Shown here: piece by piece, positions 55,401 to 64,000 of the stretch | Position numbering within the stretch: position 1 is the stretch's first letter | Layout: every line of letters begins with the position of its first letter | DNA from: Trichuris trichiura | Lineage: Eukaryota > Nematoda > Enoplea > Trichinellida > Trichuridae | Direction: 5' to 3' | DNA: 64,000 bases | NCBI GenBank assembly: GCA_037903355.1 | Contig: JBAJFE010000001.1 | Span: forward strand, 682,001 to 746,000 | The notes under the pieces: generated by a model | Database searches by the model: none | Told to the model about the DNA's origin: nothing | Seen by the model: only the letters and a program-made list of their open reading frames with translations | Translations under genes and position numbers: made by a program

Positions 55401-58400
55401 CGAAACTGTATGAAACCAAAAGAAATCTTACCTTTAGTAAAATTTCTATGACCCTTTCTTTAATCTGCGAAAAGTAGGGAAGTTCGACCAAACTGACAAA
55501 GAGCCATTCAAATTGTTCTAACAGACCAGGGGTTACGTTCCACAAATTTTCAAAAGGCTTGCCAGTGCCATCTCTGTGGAGCACTTTTTCCAGTAGCTAT
55601 GACGACGTTTACTTCACAACAGCCATTGATAAAGCTAAAAGTTACCAGTAAAACCAAGGTACGATCGACGTAAGATTCGGCATGAAGGCGATTAAGGAAG
55701 TACAAAATTGCACTCTTTGCTTGAGCACAGTTCTCCCTAGATTCCCGTAAGATCTCTGTCACACTGGAAGCCATCTGGCGCAGCCTGTCTCTATATTGGA
55801 TCTTAAACGAAACGCTATGAACGAATTGGCAAATTCGAGCAAAACGTACCTGGGCAGAGCCAAAACCATTCTGAATACCCACTGAGAGGACAGTAGAACC
55901 ATTGAACGATGCTTCATTTACATCAGCATCGTCTAGCATTGCTTCTGGATGATTGATAAGGAATTCGCAGCAACATTCTATTGGCAACAAATTGAAGGGG
56001 TCGTCATTCTGTTTTATAATATCCGACAACCAAGGAAGCGATTGCAAAGCACCCTATGTTAATGAATTTTAAACTGAAAACATGGACGGAAATGGAACGA
56101 ATACCTGTCGCTCTATTATGTCCAACAAAAAATCAGGAGATCTAGAAGCGCAAAATTTATACCTCAAACCCAACTGCTTGCTGAGCAGAGAGATCTGGTC
56201 GATGACTGGTGTTGGGGGACAACGGGCTAGTCCCCTGAAAAACATAGAAATGCGTTTCGACAAAAAACCAAATCGCTTTTACTTGGGATCGTATTTCATT
56301 AGCTGTGGCAGAAGCAGACTGTTTTCTTCCGTAATCACCTGTTTAGTTGACGCAGCTGCAAGGTAAACTTCTAGTTCCAAAATTTCCCGCCTCTCCGTCT
56401 CCACAGCCTGTAAACCCAGTATCTCAAAGCAACCTTTCCTCTCTGTAAAATGAAACGAACTTCTTCCTCGATGTTCCAAAAGCTGGCAGCTGTTTGCTCG
56501 CCAGAAACAACTGTGAAGGGTGGAAAAGTAAATTGCCTGAATGCAAATACTTTGTGATTTTCCAAAGCCAGTTACCAAGGTGTCCTTTGCTCACTCAACT
56601 ATCACCATTTCCATCAGGTAATGACCAGTAGGATATGATCTCCACAACGCAGCGCCGACTGTTTGCGGATTCGTGGATGATAATATTATTAGGTCTATCC
56701 ACGCCATCCAGTATAGTGAACAAATTGCCATAGGAACTGGAGAATAGCTAGAAAACAAAAGAAAAAATAATACTGGCGCAAATGAAAAACAGTTCACTGA
56801 CGAGTGACACGTCAATGTCTTCGGAACGTTTTCATAGTGGTCTTTGGTCACGGCTTTTCCCGTATTACGAAATAGGAAAAGCAGCGATTGAAGAACAAAA
56901 CGAAAATTCGAAGCCCCATTATTAGACACCCAATGTTCATGAAAGTAAACGACGGCATGATTTGCAAAAACAGCGGATGATTTTGTCATTTACCAGCTTG
57001 TCCCACTCACTGACACCATGCAAACAATGGTTCAATGAAAAGTGATTAATTACTTCTCGCACACACTTCCTTTATCTCAGGGGTAGGAGACGTTTTTGCT
57101 GCCGCTGGCCGTTCTGACGTTTGTAAGACCATTCGCGGGCCGCACAGAATACTCAACCGAAAAACATAGCCTGCTTTGTTTGCACTTATGTTCATTTAAA
57201 TCACCCCTCGCACAAAGCGATAAGGCGAAATAAGAATAATACTTTGGTTCGGCCGGCGGCCAATGGTCCACGCTACCGACGCGCACACTAGTGCCGATTA
57301 CTTGCCTGCCTCTGAAGACTAACGACATCAGTTTGTTGACAAACAGCCGACAGCAAGGCAATCTTCCTAGCCGCCCTAATGCTCTCTCCTCCAAGTGTTA
57401 ATTTACCTTTTCTCCTTGTTAGGCAAAATTTCTGTTATTACTAGGATCCACATACAATAAGTTTATCGCAATACGAAAAATAAGCTCCCACAGTCACATT
57501 TCACTGAATACCGCATGCATGTGCGGTTGCTTCAGTGGGTGGAAGTGAATGCTTCGCGGGCCGTATCCGGCTGGCGGGCCAGACATTCCCCAACTCCCCT
57601 TCCCTGAAGCAATCATGGCAGTGGAAAGGGTTGTCTTTGAAATTTCAAGATTTGGCCAGCGCCAGTTTCTCCATTTTGCCCAATACTCAGTTGCTCATTT
57701 TTGTACTCCTCAGCATTTGCGCACCGCTACAGAAGAAATACGGTTGAGCTTCCAAAGTTGACCACCTCTATATGTCGGCAATCTCTAAGTTGAGCCAATT
57801 TTGACCAGTTGGTTTATCCGCAAGTTCATGAGCGCAGGAACAACCTCTCTACATCGACCACCTCCGTAAGTGGGAAGTTGATCGCTTTAGCCGTGACGTG
57901 GTATATGGACGCAATGCTAACTTGCTCTCTGTAAGTTGACCGCTTCAGTTTGTTCTGTGTCAATCGCTAGCAACTGTTAGCTGTCATTGCCTCAAAGCGC
58001 TATTACCCAACGAAGTTTTTCATTACCGCGCATTGGAGATTCCTGATAACAGAACCGATTCCATCGCTTTGACAATGCTTTCTTGATGCTTGCCGGCGCA
58101 GCTTGAGTGTTTCTTCGTTTACGTAACCTCCCACCTAGGCGTTGGCAGCATACGCCCATTGAGCGAAATATGACGAATCAAGCCTAATTGTATTCGTTCG
58201 CGTTGACCTCAGTTCTATTCATCCGCTTTGCTGTTCCCGTGCGGGAGGTGGCCTTAACGTGTCTTGACGAGTAAATGTATTCCAACTTACGCTGTAAAAT
58301 AACTACCAAGCTGGTTGCAGTTTGCACTATGGCCGAACGGAAAGAATCGAGAGTTCGAACTGAAGGAAAAAGTGGGTCTTATCCACTTTCTCGAAACCAA

Positions 58401-61400
58401 CAGTCAAAAGAAGACAGCGGAACGATTCCATGTCAGTAAGACTAGCGTTAGCAACATCTAGAGACGTAAACGTGAGTACTTGGAAAGATATGATTAGCAA
58501 AGAAAAGACGCGCGGCGAAAAAGGAGGAGAACCTCTCTCGACCAGGTCAATAAAGCAGCGTTAGGTTGGTTTAAGCAAATGCGGGCAGCTAATGGACGGA
58601 TCTCTAGCCTACTGAACCAAAAAGTTGCTACAAGGTTCGCCCTAGAATTCAAGTTGGCAGGTTTCCAAGCTCCGAACGGTTGGCCCGAGAAGTTCAAAGC
58701 TCCGTCGTAAGATCTTCCAGAAAATCATACATGGCGAATCTAACGAAGTTCTTCATCGAGATCTTGAAAGACTTTATCGCGAAGTTTCGTTATTTCGCTA
58801 GTAGCCTCAAGGAGGAAGACATTTTCAATGCTGATGAACGCAGCTTGTTCTTCAAGGCCACGCCTGATAGAAGCTTTGTACTGAAAGGAGGCAAATGCAA
58901 AAGCGCGAAGCTTTCCAAAGAACGCTTCACCGTGCTTCCTTGTGCTAGCGCAACTGGGGAGAAGTTGAAGCCATTGGTAAATCAGCGAAACCCCACGAAT
59001 TTGGGAACTTGACGCCTGACGACCTCCCTTGTCACTTGAAGAACAAATAAATGCGTCTGGATAACAGCCGCCATATTCGGGGAGTGGGTAAGAAGTGTCG
59101 ACCAACAGATGAAGGGAAGAAACGTTCCGTCTTATTGGTAGTAGACAACTGTCCGATCCATCCGCGCGTGAGACAACTCACAAACGTCATTTTGAAGTTC
59201 GTGTCCCCAGAGACTTCCTCAAAAACCCAGCCTCTAGATCAAGGAGTAATTAAAACACTTAAAGCGAAATACAAGACCCAGCTTCCGCAGTGGGCCATTA
59301 GCAATGCAGAAGCCGCCAGCTCATCTGTGGGAGCGACTTCGAGTGCTGCGTTCATTAATGCTTTGGGCACCGTACTTTGGATCCATTCTTCCTGGAATAA
59401 GGTTCAACTGGAGGCAACACGGAAATGCTTCAGGAGAGCTGAATCGTCAGAGACCAAGAGAACGATGTCGAGCTTTGACCTGATAGTCCGACTCGCGCAG
59501 CAGAGATTGAAGGAGTAGATTTCGAAAGTATCGTTGCAATAGATGATGAGATGGTCACTTCTACCTAATTCGACCCACAAGCAATCTTCCAATCTATACT
59601 AGCCGAAGCCGGAATGAGCGTAAAAGTAGCGCAAGAGATGACGCAGAGGAGGAAAGTGACAACGACATGGAAATGGTGCAAAAGTTGAAGGAAGAGGACG
59701 TCGAGAGCATGTTAGCGCAGCTGAAGTGTTTTGCTGCTGAAAAATGCCCAAAGATGCTGAGCGAGGTAGCCAGCGCGGAGTTCGCCCTTACCGCTTGTTT
59801 GTAGTAAGAACAAGCACCAGACTAGAGTTGACACCCTTCTCAGCAAGCATTGTAGCCCCTAAAAAGCGTATGCATGATTTTACAGTGTTATTTTTACGCA
59901 TCTCGCCATTTAATAGATTTCCAATAGATGCTGTGTGGAACAGAATAAAACGCAGACAGATGCTACCCTATTCAGCCGGGCCACTTATACCCACACCCTC
60001 CGTATGTTGACCGCCTCCTATGCTGACCAGTTTTCCCTAGTTTATTGGGTGGCAAACTTATAGAGGTTCAACTGTACTTTTCATTATAGCACAGAAACTT
60101 TCAAAGAGCCACCAACGCCCATAAAGACCAGCAGCAAAAATGCTTCTTTTGTAAAAAATAAAAAGCAACAAAGCAGCGTTTCATACCAGAACCTATTCAG
60201 GTCTTTTGGCAAGTTGGGCAGGTTTTTACCCGTACTGTGATTAATAACTTAATAAAGCCGTCTTCAATCAAAGTGCAACACAATATTAAAACAAACCAAT
60301 TGCGATGATACAATTTCAAGAACTAACCGAGGAGGAAGAACAATGCCTTCAGGGCGGCGATAAATGCAAGCTTTCAAGAGAGCGCCAACTACGTCCTTGG
60401 TGACTTCAAGATTCACTTTACCTGAAACAATACATTCCACTCTTCTGGAAAAAAAGAAGTAGAGAAATTAGAATTTGACCATTAAAAGGATTGAAGTATG
60501 CACGCCGAATCAACTGATCAACCAACTCAACACCAACGGCAAAGTTGAAAGGAAGGTCGCCGAATTGGTTAACGGTAACCAGTTCTAATAATGTCTTCTC
60601 AAGAACACCACTTTCGGCCACTGTGCGCAACAAAAAACTAAAATAAAACTGGCATATTTCGATAACGCAGTGTTAGAGCCACAACAAACTTCTTTTCAGA
60701 TTCGGTTGGCCAACCATCCTTGCCAATGTAACATTCTTGTCTATCCAAAAATAACAACCGATGGTAGCTAGAAAGAAAGTCATTAAAAACAACCTCCGTC
60801 AAGGAGACTTTTCTTGCCTTCTTAAGTAATCTTCTTTGCTTAATCGGAATGTCCGGAAGACTGAGTTTTTCAGCCAAACTACAATCTCGTGCAAAGCCCT
60901 ACGAATATCCTGATGAACAGGCTCCCACAGAGAGGCATCTAAAAAGAGAAAATAAGAAATGAATGATGTAAGTGTTAATATACCTTTTCTGCTTGTCGCG
61001 TGGCCCTCCCTGGAAGAAGGAATTCGTAAAAATACAGCAATTCCAATCATATCTTCCAAGCAGCGATAAATTCGCTCCTGAAGCAACGATCGATAGTTTT
61101 CAGTCAGTGATTTTTAGGCGAACGTTGGAAGAGAAACTCCCTCTGGCTTAATTAGCGGGAAGAATGTTCTTCGAAGAAATCAGCATGAGAGCACGCATAC
61201 TGATATCAGCAGATAAAAAGTAGACAAAATGAAATCAACTATGCGCTTCGCCCTTCACTGCGTGAAAATGCATGCATACGTAGAGTAAACCGTACCTTCA
61301 ACGGGGATTCAGGTTTAAACGCTTTAGAGGCTGCGTCGAGAAACGATTGACAGAACACAGGCAAAGGAAATTCGTTCTTGAGTACACCACGGACAACTTC

Positions 61401-61475
61401 TCGGAACAGAGCTTTCATAATCCGTAAACAATCGTCTTTCATGAACAGATATTCAACCATAACGCAAGCGAGCGT
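43437..61475 (-). CDS. INTS1: Integrator complex subunit 1, C-terminal part (partial, multi-exon)
   Basis: Helical-repeat scaffold of Integrator, which acts with RNA polymerase II in snRNA 3'-end formation and transcription attenuation in the nucleus. Exons that join in phase: 61475-61296, 61077-60984, 60938-60818, 60767-60690, 60637-60480, 60421-60328, 56747-56595, 56536-56461, 56407-56283, 56234-56105, 56053-55613, about 55586-55432, 53157-53017, 52962-52795, 52728-52617, about 52570-52418, then less certain ones at 52230-51500. Then 47450-47201, 47152-46757, 44575-44353, 44300-44173, 44122-43936, 43838-43770, 43687-43596, 43546-43437. Diagnostic INTS1 phrases: GKDGWPTES, YWMAWIDLI, YLAAASTKQ, SRSPDFLLDIIERQ, PWLSDIIKQ and PIECCCEFL. 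The N-terminal part lies outside or was not found, and the last exon is missing. No stop interrupts the modelled exons. Confidence 0.88.
45228..45677 (+). CDS. Possible small spliced gene inside an INTS1 intron
   Basis: Two plus-strand open frames, 45228-45437 and 45477-45677, can be joined by a 65-bp intron: donor GTATTA after AAAGAATGCAG (about 45407), acceptor CATCAG (about 45475). The product would be about 128 residues and basic (RKRMLAGRYSRPKKRHELRK), ending TAA. I do not recognise it. The minus-strand frame 45315-45647 over the same DNA is probably a shadow. It could be a small ribosomal-type or nuclear protein, or chance. Confidence 0.3.
46005..46208. repeat. PLE-terminus palindrome in an INTS1 intron
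   Basis: The left arm (TTTCATAGTTGGTCCTCTGGTTCACGGG) and the right arm (CCCGTGAACCAGAGGACCAACTATGAAA) are reverse complements. The tip contains GCTCATCCATTCGTTGGTAGGGCAC. The same arm sequence occurs singly at 41255 and 23030. Confidence 0.85.
48967..49183. mobile_element. MITE, 217 bp with ~65-bp terminal inverted repeats
   Basis: Begins CCGTATATTACGGCCTATAAG and ends with its near reverse complement, CTTATAGGCCGTAATATAGGG. The arms match for about 65 bases. It is flanked by TA on both sides (48965-48966, 49184-49185), as for Tc1/mariner- or pogo-mobilised elements. It has no coding capacity and lies in an INTS1 intron. Confidence 0.8.
50068..50095 (-). ncRNA. Hammerhead-ribozyme-like core
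   Basis: Minus strand: CTGAAGA, CGAGTC, loop TCGGTC, GACCCG, AAA. One stem pair is lost relative to the opposite arm. Confidence 0.5.
50112..50139 (+). ncRNA. Hammerhead-ribozyme-like core
   Basis: CTGAAGA, CGGGTC, loop TCGGTC, GACCCG, AAA. After GAAA, the bases A-GCT-CCGG-AGT-T can form a short stem III with the conserved A-U closing pair and A as the cleavage base. This is the most complete match in the window. Confidence 0.6.
50784..51134. repeat. PLE palindrome with a single ribozyme-like core at the centre
   Basis: The left arm (CATGGTTGTAAGG, CTACGGCTTTTCCCG, CCAACGGATGGATGAGC) and the right arm (GCTCATCCATCCGTTGG, CGGGAAAAGCCGTAG, CCTTACAACCATG) are reverse complements, extending inward to AATGTTCAAAGC/GCTTTGAACATT. 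The spacer (about 50938-50981) holds one core. Confidence 0.85.
50954..50981 (+). ncRNA. Hammerhead-ribozyme-like core
   Basis: CTGATGA, CGGAAC, loop TAGAGC, GTTCCG, AAA; fully paired stem II of the second family. Confidence 0.55.
53370..53397 (-). ncRNA. Hammerhead-ribozyme-like core at the PLE minus-copy end
   Basis: Minus strand: CTGATGA, CGGGTC, loop TCGAAT, GACCCG, AAA, then GCTCCGGAGT, which can fold as a short stem III. Confidence 0.6.
53711..54337 (-). CDS. GIY-YIG endonuclease of Penelope-like element (minus copy, 5'-truncated)
   Basis: 208-codon frame. The N-terminal part, VIPYVAGLGEKIVQLGKRLG and VFFKSSPNLRAIL, is the linker typically found between the PLE reverse transcriptase and its nuclease. 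Next comes GLIYAVECSCSGIYIGETGN with LEHRFNEHLK, the GIY-YIG core with its Cys-rich insertion and the Arg. The domain end includes AVVEHATQCTQPLHPKVLCYE and RIKEALYTRHN. Upstream (54340-54415) the minus strand still shows NGYPKSFI of the RT thumb in another frame, so the RT is lost by truncation. It ends with a stop before a Lys-rich tail region. Confidence 0.85.
   Translation of the reverse strand: MFNHKLRTRESPKQNTLHDTCLVIPYVAGLGEKIVQLGKRLGFRVFFKSSPNLRAILRTDKTKIPANKKTGLIYAVECSCSGIYIGETGNTLEHRFNEHLKKLTSYNNAKAILNNGTNLTTQQGRPIVDPKIRMEKAKQASAVVEHATQCTQPLHPKVLCYENNLRLRRIKEALYTRHNTTYNRDQGVDISGIWTNIVTRYNCCSLNG
54420..54874 (+). CDS. GIY-YIG endonuclease of Penelope-like element (plus copy)
   Basis: Nearly identical to the minus copy from AVLRTDKNKIPANKKTG to the stop, including the GIY-YIG core and the HATQC segment. 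The open frame extends left to 54284, but those bases are spacer read backwards and not PLE coding sequence. The copy therefore lacks RT and linker. The downstream Lys/Glu-rich frame (54925-55113) exists in both copies and may be 3' UTR. Confidence 0.8.
55188..55215 (+). ncRNA. Hammerhead-ribozyme-like core at the PLE plus-copy end
   Basis: CTGATGA, CAGGTC, loop TCGAAT, GACCCG, AAA. One stem pair (A against C) is broken compared with the minus copy. Confidence 0.5.
57741..60074 (+). mobile_element. pogo/Tigger-type DNA transposon, copy B (2334 bp, both ends present)
   Basis: The left terminus CGGTTGAGCTTCCAAAGTTG with ACCACC and the reverse complement of the right terminus, CAGTTGAACCTCTATAAGTT with TGCCACC, are similar. 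Both are flanked by TA (57739-57740, 60075-60076). The TIR unit GTAAGTTGACC-like recurs several times inside the left end. It lies in an INTS1 intron between the exons at 60328 and 56747. Confidence 0.85.
58320..59815 (+). pseudogene. Tigger/CENP-B-type transposase pseudogene, copy B
   Basis: N-terminal HTH remnant near 58350-58470 (HFLETNSQKKTAERFHVSK across a frameshift). The first catalytic Asp is in FNADERSLFFKA (about 58827-58862). An open stretch at 59051-59518 carries the second (LLVVDNCPIHP) and third (KTQPLDQGVIKTLKAKYK) catalytic Asp regions. The acidic tail (59640-59810) is out of frame. Less decayed than copy A but still broken by several frameshifts. Confidence 0.8.
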
Positions 61476-62494
61476 CTACAAAATGATAGATAGAAAAGAT
61501 CAGAAAAGAAACCGATCTACAACACGATACTGTAAACCAAAAAACCTTATTGGATTAATAAAATAGAAGTTCACGGTACACATTGATATTAAAATTGAAG
61601 TACTCCTGAGTCCTGGAATCGTTATGCTGCTACCCACAATGTTAGATGCGTCAGAGTTCAATTAAACGCTCTTTTTGCAATAAATTCAATTACATTCACT
61701 TCAGTCTACTGTGCATAATTCGTCTAAAGTCATGTCAATACCTAATACAAAACATTCGATCATTATGTTGTAACAATCCTTAAAAAATCCTCATATTTAT
61801 AGGTAATTCGTTCCACAATTCAATGAGCCCGAATTTAACGCATCAGTTGTGCTATCGCCTTCACCACCTCTCCACAATACGTCCTTGCCTGCACGGCCTA
61901 ATGCACTGGAAACGCCCCTTTCTTAAAAATTTTTACAACAGCTCGTTTTCATTTCTGTTTCGCGTGTTCACTGCAGCTTGACGCTTTTTCTAATAGACAC
62001 GTAGATTTAGTTACTTCTAAGGAAGCAACTAGTCGCGCAGGCAAAAGGACATCCACGAGCGAAGACATTGGATAAGATCGTCACCAAAGGATTCACCAGT
62101 TAAATATTAATGCATGCAAAACGTACAGAAGTCGCTCATGCAAGAATAATGAATCTTGGGACAGGATGCCTAACAATTCAGCTGAGTTTACTCACTCTAT
62201 TCATAGTATCCATACTTATTCCATTGGACTGATGCATTCAAAGACACCGTTTAGGTGAAGCACAATTGCGCTTTCTTTGGCTTACAGCTGACTAACTACA
62301 CCGCAACATAACCCTTTACTGAAAATACGGCTACCTCTTGTTTTTGCTGCTGACTAAGGTTAAGTATTTTGTTATAGGGTTATAGCACATTTTTGTGATT
62401 TCTTGGTACAGGACTGTATGTTTTCATAATGATATGTCTTTATTACAGAGTGAATGTCCCGCTTAATGTGCAATAAAATCTTAATCTCCGGGGC

Positions 62495-62522
62495 TTTCAG
62501 GCCACTCGAGACCCGTCTTCAG
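62495..62522 (-). ncRNA. Hammerhead-ribozyme-like core
   Basis: Minus strand: CTGAAGA, CGGGTC, loop TCGAGT, GGCCTG, AAA. The stem has one mismatch and one G-U pair. Confidence 0.45.
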
Positions 62523-62565
62523 CGGTCTTAAATTATGAATAAACCATATTAATGATTTAAGACCG

Positions 62566-62594
62566 TTGAAGACGGGTCTCGAGTGACCCGAAAG
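62566..62594 (+). ncRNA. Hammerhead-like core, mutated
   Basis: TTGAAGA in place of CTGAAGA; stem CGGGTC/GACCCG and AAA intact. The first core C is changed, which should abolish cleavage in a hammerhead. Confidence 0.35.
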
Positions 62595-62678
62595 CTCCTG
62601 ATATTAAGAGTTTATTGCACATTAAGCGGGACATTCACTCCGTAATAAAGACATTTCATTATGAAAACATATTCATAC

Positions 62679-62790
62679 TTTAAGACCGCTGAAGACGGGA
62701 CTCCAATGGCCCGAAAGCTCCGGAGATTAAGATTTTATTGCACATTAAACAGGACATTTACTCCGTAATGAAGACATTTCATTATGAATA
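62679..62790 (+). repeat. Extra direct copy of the PLE terminus
   Basis: Repeats the right arm of the neighbouring palindrome in the same direction, from CTTTAAGACCGCTGAAG to CATTTCATTATGAA, with a few changes. Confidence 0.8.
62689..62716 (+). ncRNA. Hammerhead-ribozyme-like core
   Basis: CTGAAGA, CGGGAC, loop TCCAAT, GGCCCG, AAA. The stem keeps the outer pairs but has a weakened inner part. Confidence 0.45.
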
Positions 62791-64000
62791 GCACACTTTT
62801 TGATGAATCGCATCTGGACTGAAACCGAAGACCTGACGCGGTCAATCTCAAGCTTTTACTGTTGACATACTTGTCTGCTCACACATAAGTGCTAATTCTG
62901 TCTACTAAAGCATCCAATATAAAGTAAATCCTAATATTACGTTAGTTCGCATGAGGGATAATAGCTGCGTTTTAACGAGACAACATATAATAGGAGAGCT
63001 TCCAATCTGTGTGTCCTCCTCGTCCCGTCCTCAGGGAAGCTAGTAGGTGACGGAAGCATCGAAACTGTCTTAGTATATTTTAGGAACGAATTGCGTTGGC
63101 GCATAGCCCATGTTGACGCCTGAACGTGTTGATGCACGAGAGTTAGCTAGTTATCGCTTGTGCATCATTATTTTGACCGCCGTCCATGCGTTTTTTTACT
63201 ACGTGCAATGACTTAGAGTTACCTTGGTTTTACTCCGACCTCAATTCTTTGTTGTTGTCTCGTAACAAACGTTCACTACTATTGGTTCGCGAGCACTTCT
63301 TAATTTTGAGTGGGCACGACTCCCGAATTGTTCTAAATACGATGTGAGCCAAAAGGTTGGACGAGTTGAAATTTTGAACAGTCGAAATTGCAAAAATTTT
63401 GAAACGTCTAATGGAGCGCTATGTTGAATAGATTGGAATGTCAAAATGCCTAACACTCCTCAAGGTCAGAATTCTAAATGTACCGTGAAACTAACAAATG
63501 GTTCTTATGGTCCAACTGATCGAAATTTCGTGAGGTTAAAACGTTGAACGAGCCCATGTCTGGAACTGAGGTAAATACCGAATGATATGAAATTTTGAAT
63601 AGGTTGAAGTGCAGGAATAGTGAAACTATGAATGGGTAAAGAGCTCAAGTGAGCCGACATCTGAAGATCTTGGAATAACAATATTCAGGTATCCAAGTTC
63701 ACTCTGAACTTTCAGACTTCCACCTCCACCATCCTCACGGGTCATTGACCTTCAGTGAGCTCGTAAAAGATTTCACCGTGTCTTTGAAACCACTGCGCAT
63801 TCTAGGACAACGGTGCACGCAGGGCCGAGAAAACTCGAGCAGACGAACCGTTTCTAGCGAAACAAAAAATGCGTTGAAGATGGAGCCTCGTGGACGGGAT
63901 TCACGGAAGCACGTAACTCGTTTTGTCACCAATTCAGAACTTGGGCTCGTTCAACATTCTAATCCCACGAGCTTTCGACCAGTTGAACCGTAAGAACCAT

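Larger units (their letters stand above)
62421..62668. repeat. PLE-terminus palindrome with two ribozyme-like cores
   Basis: The left arm (TTTTCATAATGATATGTCTTTATTAC, CCCGCTTAATGTGCAATAAA) is mirrored by the right arm (TTTATTGCACATTAAGCGGG, GTAATAAAGACATTTCATTATGAAAA), with about 25 bases between them. Confidence 0.85.
61476..64000. other. INTS1 intron or upstream sequence, no exon recognised
   Basis: The first modelled INTS1 exon starts at an acceptor (TTTTGTAG) at 61476, so more exons must lie upstream, here or beyond the window. I found none. The stretch holds the palindrome at 62421-62668 and a further PLE end to 62790. From about 63340 to 63640, GAAATTTTGAA-like words recur loosely. Confidence 0.45.

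Overview
This is animal genomic DNA. It contains spliced genes with very short introns (many 49-66 bp), an Integrator complex gene (INTS1), a LIM-domain gene, and a heavy load of mobile elements: Ty3/gypsy-type LTR elements, a Merlin DNA transposon, pogo/Tigger transposons and Penelope-like elements (PLEs) with GIY-YIG endonuclease. Compact introns with this transposon mixture suggest an invertebrate, perhaps a clade I (Dorylaimia) nematode. The species assignment is an inference, not something the sequence shows directly.

Layout. 1-2308: a decayed Tigger-type transposon, cut by the left window edge. 2311-4800: no gene seen. 4803-9592: four head-to-tail units of a 1.3-kb repeat. 9593-13955: a minus-strand LTR retrotransposon with an open 1113-codon Gag-Pol frame. 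13956-15704: non-coding sequence with PLE termini. 15705-22539: a plus-strand Ty3/gypsy element with four in-frame stops, split by a Merlin element (17545-20038) that has a perfect 8-bp target duplication. 22540-25527: PLE remnants and an inverted repeat.

25528-37229 (minus): a LIM-domain gene that can be modelled exon by exon. It has a long 17-exon form and an alternative terminal exon. Its largest intron holds a roughly 300-bp perfect CTA repeat and a cluster of palindromes. 37230-43436: mostly featureless, with PLE remnants and one unrecognised ORF that has a membrane segment.

43437-61475 (minus): the C-terminal part of INTS1 in about 27 exons. Its introns hold a second Tigger copy, a head-to-head pair of PLEs, a small MITE and several perfect PLE-terminus palindromes. 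61476-64000: no exon recognised; one more PLE-terminus palindrome.

The most interesting recurring signal is a short RNA-like module in the PLE termini: CUGANGA, a 6-bp hairpin, then GAAA. It occurs at least 13 times on both strands. Three families have different but internally complementary hairpin stems, as expected of the hammerhead ribozyme cores known from PLEs. Head-to-head pairs of this module form long perfect palindromes.
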